DNA of 64,000 bases from Candidula unifasciata (GCA_905116865.2 CAJHNH020000844.1:126313-190312); one strand, 5' to 3'. Shown: positions 10,601 to 21,505, counted from the first letter of the stretch. Notes: generated by a model from the letters alone, not told the origin. Numbers and translations: made by a program.

Positions 10601-11529
10601 CACAACATCAAGCCATGATGTACAGACCAGACGGGAAGCGAATGGAAGTGACAGACAGAGGGAATTACAGAGGCCCTGAGAATCCGAATTTACGAAGCAC
10701 ATATAAGGGCTATTTCCTGTAAATTATACTTCGTCTCGACACCACAAGGTACAGGAGGATCTAAATGAGATAAGAGGATGAGATAATTATAATTTGTGTC
10801 GTTGATGTTTTTATTATATGCTGAATGGGAACAAAAAAACAAAACAAAAAACAATATGTCTGAAATACTAGGAAATGCATACACAAATGCTTAAACACAA
10901 GACCGTCTGTACATGTGTGTGGAGGGCGGTGGCTTGGAGGGCAGGGGCGGGTAATACTGAAAGAGACAGCTTTCGCCTTACTCTCCCCTCCCCCAATATC
11001 CGGCGAAAAAAAAAAAGGGGGGGGGGGGGGAGTCCAAGGTATGTGAACCCCTAACGTCCATGCCTATCTTGAGCATTTAGCATGGCTAGCACATAAACAG
11101 ATATTTTAGCAAATCATTACCGTATCGTCTTTTACGGTATTCTTTTCCAAAGGGTTCTTGTTCTATCTTTTCTTCCAACAGAATGGGTTATCAGAATCAC
11201 GAAGAAACTTCAATTGTCTGGACTTCTCATTCAGTAATAATTCTTCAATTCCTTATTTTAAAGTTTAAAAAAAAAGTTACATTGTTTTCCTACGCTAACT
11301 CAAGTTTGGTGTCTAAGAAGAGCATGTTATATCACCTGTGATTTTCTTAGCGTTCGGATATTTTTAAATCATAAAAAAAAAATTACTCCAACTGTGGGCG
11401 TTACCCAAGGGGAAACACTCTAAACACAATAAGGGAGATTATTAAAACATTTTTGCTCAGATGTTTTTACCACTTTTGAGGACTGTGTAGTACAAGGGAT
11501 ACTCTGTGAATTTAAGGCCGGCTGCTAAG
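10601..11529. other. Intergenic / upstream flank of the AP5S1-like gene
   Basis: A G-rich block and an A10G14 run (about 11008-11031) were seen. No recognisable promoter motif was found. A 5' untranslated region for the gene at 11530 should lie in the right part. Confidence 0.45.
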
Positions 11530-12147
11530 ATGTTGCTGTTTTTAATGACATCTTTTCAAGACAGTACCCCACAACATTTATTTTATAAGTTTTTTCACGA
11601 TGATGAACCTTCGGACAGCCAAGAAGTAGAAGACTCGCAACAGAAAGCTGAGGCGCCACCACTAGATCCAGTAGAATATCGGAAAGCCAGGAAGAGAAAA
11701 CTCCAACGTGTTGTTGAACGTCTGCATTCCATGTACCTGTTTTATGCTGCTACCAATGCGAAAACCACAGAAGCCGAGATGCAACTGTTAAATAGCGATG
11801 CTATAGTTCCAGAATTTGAAACAGGACATTTTAGGTTAATCAAGGGTGATCCGTTTCCCCAGGATATGCGCGTGATATGGATATCTGTAAATGGCGTTGG
11901 GGTAGCCTTCGTTTGTTATGATTATGACAACAGAGTTCAGGGAGAAATAACCCTGCGTGTCTTAGTACGAAAGCTTCACGAATGTCGTTTTATTTTACAA
12001 CCAAGTGAAATTTTTAACAGGCCTGAGAAAATTGATATTCTGTTAAACAAATTTGTGCCTTGTGGGCATACATTGTTTATGAATCATCGAGTGATCAAAC
12101 AACTGGAGAAAGAGTGTGATGTACTTTTCAAGGCTATTGGAAATTAG
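11530..12147 (+). CDS. AP5S1: AP-5 complex subunit sigma-1-like protein
   Basis: Intact intronless frame of 205 codons, close to the ~200 residues of vertebrate AP5S1. Matching landmarks, recalled from the family, are an N-terminal hydrophobic strand (MLLFLMTSF), a basic helix (YRKARKRKLQRVVERLHSMY, about residues 60-80), then GHFRLIKGDPF, a VIWISVNGVGVAFV strand, a TLRVLVRKL helix, the stretch EKIDILLNKFVPCGHTLFMN, and a C-terminal VIKQLEKECDVLF helix. The sigma subunit is the small longin-fold chain of the AP-5 adaptor on late endosomes and lysosomes. The start chosen is the first ATG (11530). An in-frame GTG lies further upstream but would add residues with no counterpart. A variant polyadenylation signal ATTAAA lies at 12169. 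Identification is by pattern and residue order, not by a search. Confidence 0.82.
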   Translation: MLLFLMTSFQDSTPQHLFYKFFHDDEPSDSQEVEDSQQKAEAPPLDPVEYRKARKRKLQRVVERLHSMYLFYAATNAKTTEAEMQLLNSDAIVPEFETGHFRLIKGDPFPQDMRVIWISVNGVGVAFVCYDYDNRVQGEITLRVLVRKLHECRFILQPSEIFNRPEKIDILLNKFVPCGHTLFMNHRVIKQLEKECDVLFKAIGN

Positions 12148-12471
12148 TAGGCTGGTTACAAGATCATCATTAAATCATGCTGTTGGTATCAATATTATTA
12201 TCCTTTTCATCATACACTGTTTTGAGTCTCTGCAGTTTTTTTTTTTTTTTTTTTGCTTCTGACAGACGTGGCTGTTACATTTTCCTCCATTTGTAGATTG
12301 AAAAGATACAGCTTTGTTGCCCAGCTACTGAGTTGAGTGCCTGTCATGACACTGTAAGCTGCAGATTTCATTTGGAATGTTTTTCGACTGTGACCAATGT
12401 GGTGTTGTGAACTGTAGATTCGGAAAATTGTCCATGGCGGTTGGCCACAGAATTAGTGGTGCCTTATGTGA
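12148..12471 (+). other. Probable 3' untranslated region of the AP5S1-like gene
   Basis: AT-rich non-coding sequence with ATTAAA at 12169 and a T17 run near 12238. The true transcript end cannot be fixed from sequence alone. Confidence 0.4.
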
Positions 12472-12701
12472 TTAAAATTGATCGCATGTGCAACTGGTGA
12501 TCTGTTTGTAACTGCTGTTTCCATCTATCATGAACTGCATTTCTAATGTCAGACTGTGTTAGTATTTCCGATGGCTGCCTTGTGTTAAAATTGATCGCAT
12601 GTGCAACTGGTGATCTGTTTGTAACTGCTGTTTCCATCTATCATGAACTGCATTTCTAATGTCAGACTGTTTGTGTTAGTATTTCCGATGGCTGCCTTGT
12701 G
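12472..12701. repeat. Tandem duplication of 113 bp
   Basis: 12472-12584 and 12585-12701 are nearly identical, starting TTAAAATTGATCGCATGTGC. The second copy differs mainly by an inserted TTTG. High identity implies a recent event. Confidence 0.9.
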
Positions 12702-12999
12702 CTTTTTATGTGTGTGTATGCTAATACTAATGGAAATACTGAGACTACAGTGTGTCAGATTTTTCCACAAGAGACTGTGATGAACATCCTGTATGTTTTT
12801 CATAGGCACAGGAGTGGAGCAACTGTTGGGTGACCCATTTACCATGAAGCTGAAACTAAGATTACCACATTCTCATAGATGCTCTGTCAGCCCTACAGGC
12901 TGTAGAGACCTAAACTATTGACAGCACACTGTGGGGTGTACAGTCCTCAAACATGATGCATCAGCCTGCCAGGCATAGGAGGTTGCATTGAAAGTTGAG
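12702..12999. other. Intergenic, nothing recognised
   Basis: No gene or repeat identified. Confidence 0.4.
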
Positions 13000-13690
13000 A
13001 CCAGAAAGAATCATTTGAAAAATCTAATCTCAAATGTGGCTTCATTAGTTGTCCACGCTATTCAAGAACTTTCCTTGCATGATTAGGACCTATCAGTTAT
13101 CCTCATAATCACAATATGTGATCATTTTTAAGTTTGGATGCAAAGGGATCTTTTTCACCTGTGACTGATGAACAACAAAGTCTAATAAAGGTACTAGCTG
13201 AGTTACCAGAAAAAGTAAAAAGCCACCCATGCTGTCAAAGCTAATGAAGCTGCTGATGCTTTGACCAAGGATGACAACATTAAACAACAAATCTACCAAC
13301 CACTATCTTTCCCAGAAGTCAAAATGTTTCAAAGGACATTTATTGGAAACCAAACGCTAGTTATAATGGTGATAAAGATATCCTCAGTCATATGAAGAAA
13401 ATATACCACGTTGTCATTTTTCATGTACACGCTGGACTTTGCCGACTCGGTAAGCACTCAAAAAATTAGGTATAAGCCAGACAGCTCTCTGCTGGTGTCT
13501 TTATACTGAACAGATTCCCAGAACATGTCTTGCAAGACTGTCCTCTCCGTGCACTGCTGCAAAGCAACACAAGGCCACAGGAGACCTGACAACTAAGCGA
13601 CCTTGACATCCCAGCTTATTGTCTATAGTATATCACTGAAGTAGAAGAATCATCAGAAAGTATAATGTTACTCAGGAAAATTTCTGTAAT
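13000..13690 (+). pseudogene. LINE C-terminal / RNase H-region remnant
   Basis: Across several frames the + strand preserves the usual tail of RNase H-bearing LINE polyproteins. The clearest part, about 13430-13600, reads like a cysteine-rich C-terminus with a SQNMSCKTVLSVHC block standing for the common AEHVLQxCPL motif. Upstream, VKSHPCCQSx-type residues suggest the RNase H region. Frameshifts are abundant. A further RNase H-like scrap (AGIWGNDKPEWLA) sits at 13980-14018. Confidence 0.45.
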
Positions 13691-14850
13691 TCTTTCTTCA
13701 TAAACAACAAGGACATTTTAAAGTATTATGGAACATAATTTATAGTTATAATGAAGTCAATAGGTAATCAGTAATTTCCTATGTAATAGACATGACATAT
13801 AATTATTTATTACTTATGATTTGTGTGTGATTGCAGTAAGACAGCTTTGGACAATAGTTATTGATACTCGTAATGTCTAATATGTAGCGTCATATATCTA
13901 TGTTTTCATTATCTTCTCATAGTAAAGTAGAAAATATATAGATAAATAGTGATAGAATCACAAATGTACTTTCAGGGTTTGCTGGTATATGGGGAAATGA
14001 CAAGCCTGAGTGGCTAGCAATCGTTGGAAACAACATGAAAGATTGCTGCTTTGTAAATATATTATGCATGTATTACAGCAACAGGGACAGACTACTGCTT
14101 TGTCAGTGCCAGAAATCTTAGTGCAGTACTTCTACTATATCAGTTTCATGTACATTACTGCCACAGTATGCTTTATTGCAGACTTAAACAGTGTAGACTA
14201 TGTGCTTTTGTTTTGTTTTTTATGCTATATTGTGAAACATTGTGAAATTTGTCTAATTTGTTATTAAAATAATAATTGTCTGTTTTATATTCAGATATCT
14301 GTATGCTGTATGAATCAAATAATTGAACCCCCCGTATATAACTCCTTATTACGAGTATATTTAAAGATATCACATTAGTGTAGATGGTTTTATAATAATT
14401 GTTTATAGTCTTCACAATGTATTTAAGATATCCTGAGATAATTTGAGTAGTGTTATATCTAATAATACTTTCTGCTATTTATTTTCAGTTTTATTCAGTA
14501 ATTTTGCCTGTCTGTTGCTCTTAAACCTATTTGAATGGTTATGATGAACCATCTTTTTACCTACCAAAAATATTTCTTTTCTGCCTGTATTTACCTCTTT
14601 TGCAGTGTATGAATAGGGAGGGATCTTTGAGCTTAAGGATTTTGAGCTGCATGGCTACTACAGTCACCATGAACTGTGCAGAATAAGATTTTATTTGGCC
14701 CCTGAAAGAGAAAATTGATAACCTTATCAATGATTCAAAATCTGGGGCTCCAACATAAAAGTCCACCAGCCACTCCTCAGTCAGTTTGGCACTAATATAT
14801 AAATAGGAGCTTTGTTTTTTAAATCATTTGTTCTTCTTCTTATAAATGAT
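13691..14850. other. Intergenic, AT-rich
   Basis: Apart from the short RNase H-like scrap near 13980 nothing could be identified. Confidence 0.4.
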
Positions 14851-15105
14851 TTGTCCTTCTTCTTCAACGGCTATGAGTTCTGGTTGTTCATCCACTCCTG
14901 GACCTTGGTCCTAGTCCAGAACTTTGTTTTACATGCACTTCTGTTTTACAAATCTGGCTTATTTGTATGCAGACTGTTGGTTCCTTGCTTCTCAAGCAGA
15001 TATACGGATGGAAATACCTCTGATTAGTCACCTCCTACAACAGTGCCTATTGGGGGCAGTGGGTCTATTCTTTGTTTTCCAAAAGGAAATTACGGACCCA
15101 CATAG
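14851..15105 (-). repeat. SINE-A copy
   Basis: Follows the SINE-A order on the reverse strand: head CTATGTGGGTCCGTAA near 15105, the GGCAGTGGGTCTATTC block, TTATTTGTATGCAGACTGTT, CAGAACTTTG, and the TTCTTC tail at the left end. Confidence 0.8.
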
Positions 15106-15110
15106 AGAAA

Positions 15111-15198
15111 ATTTGTTTTACAATACAGTGTGAAGAATTTCTGATGTAAGACTTATTTGTTTTACAATACAGTGTGAAGAATTTCTGATGTAAGACTA
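15111..15198. repeat. 44-bp tandem duplication
   Basis: Two adjacent copies of a unit containing TGTTTTACAATACAGTGTGA and ATTTCTGATGTAAGACT, differing at about one base. Confidence 0.9.
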
Positions 15199-16572
15199 AT
15201 TTGTTTATCCTCAATAATTGTTCTTGCTGGAACTCTGGAATCATTTTTTACGTCCCAGATGAGTTCTCCTTATCAGGTCTACACTGTATTGATCTATTCC
15301 TTTTTTCATAATTTTATTTTTATAATTTGAAACTGCTTACATTATTATTTGTTGTCCAGCTGTTTAAAGTGTCTATAAACTTTTTTATTTGTTCATAAAT
15401 TTGATTCTCTGTTCCACCTCTTCTGTTCATATGTTGTAGAAATGTTATTTGTTTTTGTGTGGTTTTGATGAGCGATCCTGAACACCAGCAGATGTAGCAT
15501 CTCATATTTCTTCCTTTTCTACAATATTCTCATGTCTTTGAAAATAAAAATTGGCTTTCTGTTTTTTTCACCTTTCTTTTACTCTTTACCCAACACTTCA
15601 CCCCATACCATGTTTGTAACCATATGTAACTTTTGTTTTTGTAGTTTGGTTTTATAACTTTTACTGTGCTAGTCAACCATTGAGTCCCAGGTTGGAATCC
15701 TTGGTAAGGAGATTTTTTCTGTCAGGGACAAAATAAAATCCTCACCTGCACAGTCGTGGTGACAGCACTAGCCATGCAACCGTAAATCATCAGGCTCAAA
15801 GACCCCGCCCTCCTTCCCCCGCCTACATCTCAAAAGTGCTATAACAAAGGCAGTAATTGGCTTTTTTTTTTTGGCAGTCAGTCATTGTAAGCTGGCTTAG
15901 CTCTGTGTGTGTGTGTGTTTTTTTTTTTTTTCATCCTATGCATTTAAGAATATAATAGATACTTTGCTTACCTGCCAGAGCAGAGGTCTGAGGTGAATCC
16001 CCAACTGAGGCAGGTCACATTATTTTTCTGACCGTGTGGTTCTGCAGGCAGAATAGTTAATATTGAGGTGCATGACTTTATAGGTATCCAGTACTATTTA
16101 ATATTATTAGACTGTCCACAACAATATGTAGCATTTCAATCTTTCATACACATGTGAAGCCAACAAATTCCATTCTGTGGCTGGATGAAACAGCCATCGA
16201 TCTTAAACTTTGTGAAGCCTGGAAAATCTTCAGAAGGCAGTGCAGATTAATCAGGAAATCGTGGTGAGATAAGACTAATTTACCTGGTAAACAAATAGTA
16301 GGAGGAGGGAATATATTCCAAACGGCCTTGAAAACTACTACATTAATTTTACCAAACATAAATGTATAGGTAGTCACAAAGATATATTTATGGTAGCTTG
16401 ACCTGTCCAAGTAATTTTAATATAATCTTTTTTTCTAAACAACTGAAGTGTTTAATTTAAATCACCTGTTTGTTGTAAAACTAAGCAGTTTGTTGACTCC
16501 CCTAAAATAGCCTGTAGAAAGTGATCAAGCCATTGACACTATGCTTTGTAAGTTTCTCAGATTGTGTAGCTC
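15199..16572. other. Intergenic; possible tRNA-like SINE heads
   Basis: No gene recognised. Short tRNA-like stretches (around 15670-15700 and 15970-16010, with GGTTGGAATCC and GTGAATCCCC respectively) may be SINE heads but are too decayed to assign. Short TG and T runs occur near 15908. Confidence 0.35.
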
Positions 16573-17204
16573 GCTTCATGAATGTAACTTTGACAGACTC
16601 CTCCTTCATGAATGTCACTTTGACAGACTCCTCCTTCATGAATGTAACTTTGACAGACTCCTCCTTCATGAATGTAACTTTGACAGACTCCTCCTTCATG
16701 AATGTCACTTTGACAGACTCCTTCTTCATGAATGTAACTTTGACAGACTCCTCCTTCATGAATGTAACTTTGACAGACTCCTCCTTCATGAATGTAACTT
16801 TGACAGACTCCTTCTTCATGAATGTAACTTTGACAGACTCCTCCTTCATGAATGTAACTTTGACAGACTCCTCCTTCATGAATGTAACTTTGACAGACTC
16901 CTTCTTCATGAATGTAACTTTGACAGACTCCTCCTTCATGAATGTAACTTTGACAGACTCCTCCTTCATGAATGTAACTTTGACAGACTCCTTCTTCATG
17001 AATGTAACTTTGACAGACTCCTCCTTCATGAATGTAACTTTGACAGACTCCTCCTTCATGAATGTAACTTTGACAGACTCCTCCTTTATGAATGTAACTT
17101 TGACAGTCTTCTCCTTCATGAATGTAACTTTGACAGACTCCTCCTTCATGAATGTCACTTTGACAGACTCCTCCTTCATGAATGTAACTTTGACAGACTC
17201 CTGA
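16573..17204. repeat. 30-bp minisatellite with 90-bp higher-order phasing
   Basis: Twenty-one near-identical tandem copies of a 30-bp unit containing CTTCATGAATGTAACTTTGA followed by CAGACTCCTC. Because 30 is divisible by 3, all frames without a stop stay open on both strands. Two diagnostic variants recur at fixed multiples of 90 bp. CTTCTTC replaces CTCCTTC at 16721, 16811, 16901 and 16991. AATGTCACTT replaces AATGTAACTT at 16611, 16701 and 17151. The array therefore also expanded as a three-unit block. Confidence 0.97.
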
Positions 17205-17490
17205 AGAAGGTTGCTGGAGCTGTGGAGTTTCTGCTTTGTATGATACTGTCAGTAGTGGCTTTCTGCTATGGGGAGAAAGTCTGAGCTGAATGGGATAAAA
17301 CTGTGCAGTGAAGTCAGTCCTCTCAACTTTAAACTTTATCTACAACACACAAGACACATGTTAGATGGGAAATTCATCTTCTATGCCAGTGGGCATGACA
17401 GTGATGATTATTCTGATATCATAATATCCAAATATGATGCTAGACTCTGTGAATGAATAATAAAAGATATTATTTATTGTAAATATTAAC
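17205..17490 (+). CDS. Possible terminal exon of an unrecognised gene
   Basis: After the minisatellite two overlapping frames have a protein-like composition. One continues out of the repeat (KKVAGAVEFLLCMILSVVAF, stop at 17284). The other runs from an ATG at 17268 to 17456 and contains VSPLNFKLYLQHTRHMLDGK and FYASGHDSDDYSDIIISKYD. An AATAAA-type signal follows the stop (about 17458-17465). I cannot name a family. It could be the 3' exon of a gene whose other exons are unrecognised, a decayed gene with a frameshift, or chance. Confidence 0.25.
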
Positions 17491-17879
17491 AGAGTTTATA
17501 TATTCTTTCACCCAGTGTTTCAAACCTTTATTATACCTGTGCTTTTGTATGCTAGCATTCAAAATAATCAATTCTAGGACCCAAAAGCTTCCGTTTTCAG
17601 TCACACTATCGGAGATACCAAATTTGATGATCGTGAAGACAACAAACCAGTGATGTGACTGAGGATTCCACAGAGATGAAACAATAACAATTTCTCAGCA
17701 GTTGAAAATCGAAAAGAATAGGCTGAGTAAACCACTGCAATATGTCCAAAGCTACCAAGGGTAGCATCTTTCCATATGATGTATTTGACATGTTTCTTCT
17801 CAGACTCTCAGCTCTCAACAAGTCTGCAATCATTTTCTACTTTGTCCATATTCCCTTCCTAATTTTCCTTCTGTATGCA

Positions 17880-18095
17880 ATCATCAGCTTCGTAATGCTG
17901 GAATGACTGGTTCGATCCCAGCTGCGGGCCATGTGCTTGCGTTGGTTTCGACTGTGGTATCAAGAAAGCCGACCGTCCAGCAAGCAATAGCAAACTACTG
18001 GACGTAAATTTGCCTAGAAAAACCACACAACAACCAGGGGCTGCTGGGGTTGGTTCTGCAACGTCCTGTAAAAGAGAGGCAACTAACCTTATGCT
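17880..18095 (+). repeat. tRNA-derived SINE (family B)
   Basis: Begins in the tRNA-like head, GCTTCGTAATGCTGGAATGA, with the B box GGTTCGATCCC. The body continues with CGGGCCATG, GTTGGTTTCGACTGTGGTAT, GCAAACTACTGGACGTAAAT and CAGGGGCTGCTGGGGTTGGT, ending GCAACTAACCTTA. The first ~25 bases of the head are missing. Confidence 0.8.
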
Positions 18096-18641
18096 ATCAT
18101 GAACCTGTGAATTAACCACAGTCACTAAGCCTTAACGTCCTGTTTGTGCACATCGTTAAATCCACTTATTAGTAAATTGATCAGAGACGTTCGAAAATGT
18201 CACCTACTGTCAGAGGCAGCCCGAGTCGCCCTGGTCTTCGCCAATTTACAAGGACTTATAACCCGTAACAGCTGTCCCTGGATTCGTTTCTAAGACCAAT
18301 TAAAGCCAGGAAATATAGTTCCTCCACTCCGTTATTCAAAGCCTTGACAGTATTGCAAAGTTCATTTGTTTCCCATGTAGCATGAACACATTGTATCCCA
18401 GTTATAACACTGAGGGTTGAACCCGATACTATTGTGAAAACTACTATTATCCATCACACGCCTCGGCACCTTGTGAATCCTGCCATTAACACTGAAGTGG
18501 AAATGTGCAAGAGAAAAGACAAGTTGAACATCGAGAAGGTGGACTTCGATGAGCAGTTGGTATGCGTTTATTATAAAAACGTGTGAACGAGAGAGTTGGA
18601 GAAATTGCTTACAAAACAACAACTTGCATACTGTGGATTGA
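18096..18641. other. Intergenic, nothing recognised
   Basis: No gene or repeat identified. Confidence 0.4.
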
Positions 18642-18825
18642 GTCTAGACCAGCAGTTCTCAAACTGTGGGTTGACCCTTTCACAAAGGTCGCCTAAGACC
18701 ATCGGAAAACACATATTGATTGAAGCAGCAATGAAAATAATTGTATGGTTGGGGGTTTGCCACAACATGAGGAACTGTATTAAAAGGTCGCGGCATTAGG
18801 AAGGTTGAGAACCACTGGTCTAGAC
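18642..18825. mobile_element. hAT MITE with perfect 8-bp target duplication
   Basis: The element occupies 18650-18817 (168 bp), flanked on both sides by GTCTAGAC (18642-18649 and 18818-18825). Its ends are CAGCAGTTCTCAAACTGTGG and, reverse complemented, CAGTGGTTCTCAACCTTCC. These are standard hAT terminal repeats. Inside are AGGTCGCCTAAGACCATCGG and AAAAGGTCGCGGCATT. It has no coding capacity and would depend on a hAT transposase elsewhere. The perfect duplication implies modest age. Confidence 0.92.
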
Positions 18826-19400
18826 TTACATTTTCTTGCCAAGCAACCATGATATGGAATCATGATGCTTGATACGTTCGGTGATATCACCCATACAATA
18901 TTTCCTTTAACAGTTACCAATCAAAGCCGATCTTCGCAGTGGAGATAACATTTGATGATGCGCCTTATTAAATTACGGTGGATACTGCAGTAAGCAACAC
19001 TTCTAACCTCACTTAACGTATTCAGTGACCTGAGTAGGATTTTTTAACAGTAAGAGTCTTAGGTATGCGTTGAAGTTGAAAAATAAAGGAAGGTGGGGAT
19101 TGGTCCGAACTGTATTGTTAAAAAAAAAGTAAAGGACCCCTTTCACCCCTTTGGCGCTAGACCTACATAAAAAAAAAAATCCGTATCGTCTTCCCAATTC
19201 ATTACGTAGTAAATCACTTGTAGCCCCCCCCCCCCCCCCCCCCCCCCGGTAGCACCATTTGGCTGCATACAGATGACCGATTGCCAATGTTTAAAAAAAA
19301 GTTACAAAACATACCGGGTGGCTTTCTGTTTACAAGAAATGTTTTTGAAGCCTTATAAGCCATGAGGGTTTAAAATCCAACTGTTTAATTTCAGTTTCCC
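18826..19400. other. Intergenic; C-run at ~19225-19248
   Basis: A run of 23-24 C interrupts otherwise unremarkable sequence. No gene recognised. Confidence 0.45.
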
Positions 19401-19682
19401 CTTGTGGGTTCCGGAGCCCTATTATAGGGAATACAAGAATAGACCCACCACCTACCCAAAAGCATGACGTAGGAGTCCACTAATTGGGAGCTTCTGTCGA
19501 AGTCAGAGTGCATCTGCCTGAGAGGCAAGGAACCAGCTGTCTGCAAACAAATGAGTCAGATTTGTAAAACGGATGCACACGCAACACTCAAGTTCTGGAA
19601 GAGGCCTGCAGTTCAGAAGTGGACGAACAACCAGATCTTTCTCCAGAGTTTACAGCTGGTGAACGCGAAGGAAGAAGAAGAT
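19401..19682 (+). repeat. SINE-A copy, near full-length
   Basis: Head CTTGTGGGTTCCGGAGCCCT, then GGGAATACAAGAATAGACCC, AAAAGCATGACGTAGGAGTC, GTGCATCTGCCTGAGAGGCA, CAGATTTGTAAAACGGATGC, GAAGTGGACGAACAACCAGA and GAGTTTACAGCTGGTGAACG. It finishes with a GAAGGAAGAAGAAGA tail. Confidence 0.88.
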
Positions 19683-20028
19683 GTTCAGTTGGGTAAGGGG
19701 AAGGGGGGCACGATTAGTTATAGACTTCTTACAATGCTCGTGGACAGGTGTTACCATTCTGACAAACTTTCTTGGATAAAGTCAGTGCTTTCTTCTAGGG
19801 AAAAAAGGTGCCGGTACTCACCACAAAATGCCTAAAACAGGTGCTGGTACTCATCATATAGTGTATATTACAGCTGAGAAAAAAAAAATGCCTAAACGTT
19901 GTATTTGTACTGTGTACAATTATGTACGCCGGGGGAAGGGGGTGTGGCTAGAGAACGTTTAAAACTCATTATCGCTATCAAATGTTTTCAGACTCATATG
20001 CTAAATACTATCAACTCAGTGTGTGCAG

Positions 20029-20195
20029 ATAGGGCCAGACCTATATTGTATAGACCAATCGGCACCTGGTGGCTGATGGGGTAACATTATGCCGGTCGCC
20101 TTTACTTCCCAGAACTTTATTTTGTACCCATTTAAGACTGGGAGCCAAGGTTATTTTTGAAACAAAAGCAAGTCCGGCTCCACCAGGACCCTAAC
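20029..20195 (-). repeat. tRNA-derived SINE (family C) fragment
   Basis: Shares the CGGTCGCCTTTACTTCCCAG, CCATTTAAGACTGGGAGCCA and AGTCCGGCTCCACC blocks with other family C copies on the reverse strand. The tRNA-like head is mostly lost. Confidence 0.7.
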
Positions 20196-20254
20196 CCTTT
20201 ACCCAGGCCTTTTTCTCAATAAATGAGCTGGACAATATCTATGTGGGTAAGTTC

Positions 20255-20426
20255 TAAAGAAGTAAAGGATCCTTTCTACATCACTTGTGCATAGGGGATA
20301 TGATTCTAGATTCGCATTTGTAAAGACAGCTCGGCACTCGAGGGGTGATAGCCTTTGTGGTCAATAGCACCGGCCGCCTTTACCTCCCACGACATTATCT
20401 GGTACCGATTTTAGGCTGTTGCGATG
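20255..20426 (-). repeat. tRNA-derived SINE (family C) fragment
   Basis: CTCGGCACTCGAGGGGTGAT, CCGGCCGCCTTTACCTCCCA and ATTATCTGGTACCGATTTTA identify it. It lies within 100 bp of the preceding copy in the same orientation. Confidence 0.7.
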
Positions 20427-20626
20427 GGGAAAGGGGGCGGGAGGTGTAATAGACAAATAAAATTTCATATAATTACGTAAATTACACAAACGACTAAAAG
20501 AAATGATTATACTATATACAGAATAGTAAACGTGTGCACTCAAAATATAGTAGACAATATATACCCTAACCCTAAGAGTTAATCGGTAAATTATTTATTG
20601 TTTTATATTGTGTGAAAATGTCTCCT

Positions 20627-20825
20627 ACTGTAGCTGGTCTACGGATCCGAAGGTCGCGGGTTCAAATCCCAAGGAAGCCGAACTTTAAAAAAATACGACC
20701 TTGGCTTCCTTGTCGCCCAACCTTACATAGGTGCCAGGTAAAGTCCTAGGAAGTGAAGGCGGCCAAGATGATGTTGACCACATCACCTACCGGGTTCCGA
20801 CTGTCAACAAAATATACACCCTATA
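20627..20825 (+). repeat. tRNA-derived SINE (family C) copy
   Basis: Head with the B box GGTCGCGGGTTCAAATCCCA, then ACCTTGGCTTCCTTG, TGCCAGGTAAAGTCCTAGGA, AGTGAAGGCGGCCA and TGTTGACCACATCACCTACC. It lies 470 bp upstream of the kelch gene start, on the coding strand. Confidence 0.75.
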
Positions 20826-21297
20826 CTCCTGAAGACGTTAAAATGGTCCTTTTACTACTGCTGTTACTTTAATCGAGCCTTTCTGCCTAATTGTAAGTAT
20901 TTTTTGTTTTAAAGTGTGTGTAGCGTTTGTAGGTTTATTTATGGTATTACATCATTTGAATAACTAAAACTATATATAAATACTTTAAAGTATATGTGCT
21001 GTTGTTGTAGTTCCTAATTGAATACAAATATAAAAGAATTTCAAAAATGTGAACTCAGCTACACACGTTGTACTTATGAACGTTCCTGGCACATTCTTCG
21101 TATTTCCTTCATTCCATTCGCGGGAATATCCTTTCTGTTGTGTTTGAAACGAATCCGATTTTCTTCATTTAGAAGCATTCATTTTGTTTCCAGAAACATA
21201 GCAATCGTTAACAGACATTTGAGAGTGATAATAAAAGTTCCCTGTGTATCCTCAGTTAATTGTGACCAAGTTAGATAATAGTATATAGAAGATTACC
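20826..21297 (+). promoter_or_regulatory. Upstream flank and presumed 5' UTR of the kelch gene
   Basis: AT-rich DNA with no clear TATA or initiator motif. The chosen start codon context is TTACCATGATG, an acceptable Kozak-like context. The promoter itself cannot be placed. Confidence 0.3.
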
Positions 21298-21505
21298 ATG
21301 ATGAACGGCACGGCAGGTAGTCACGCTATCGTTGTGCATGTTCGAAAAGTGGATGGCGAAGGAGCGCTGCCGACGTTTTCTTACACTGGTCGAGAGGGGC
21401 AAGTTGCCTGTAGCGTAGGAAACAAGGTCTACATATTTGGAGGAGTCGAACAGGGTCAGGGAAATGAGCCGAAGGAGTCTAACGAGCTGATTGTGTTTGA
21501 TCTAG
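21298..21505 (+). CDS. Kelch gene exon 1 (start codon, blade 1)
   Basis: Encodes MMNGTAGSHAIVVHVRKVDG through NELIVFDL. The double-glycine strand is KVYIFGGVEQ. Two consecutive ATGs (21298 and 21301) could start translation. The donor follows CTAG at 21505 (GTACGC), phase 1, a weaker donor than those of the other exons. Confidence 0.82.

Noticed and set aside
16502..17284. Repeat proteins of MKEESVKVTF or LHECNFDRLL type
   Set aside because: The 30-bp unit is divisible by three, so any stop-free frame stays open on both strands. Kept only as a weak possibility where the frame enters unique sequence.
20566..20578. Telomere-like ACCCTAACCCTAA
   Set aside because: A single short occurrence with no array; chance is sufficient.
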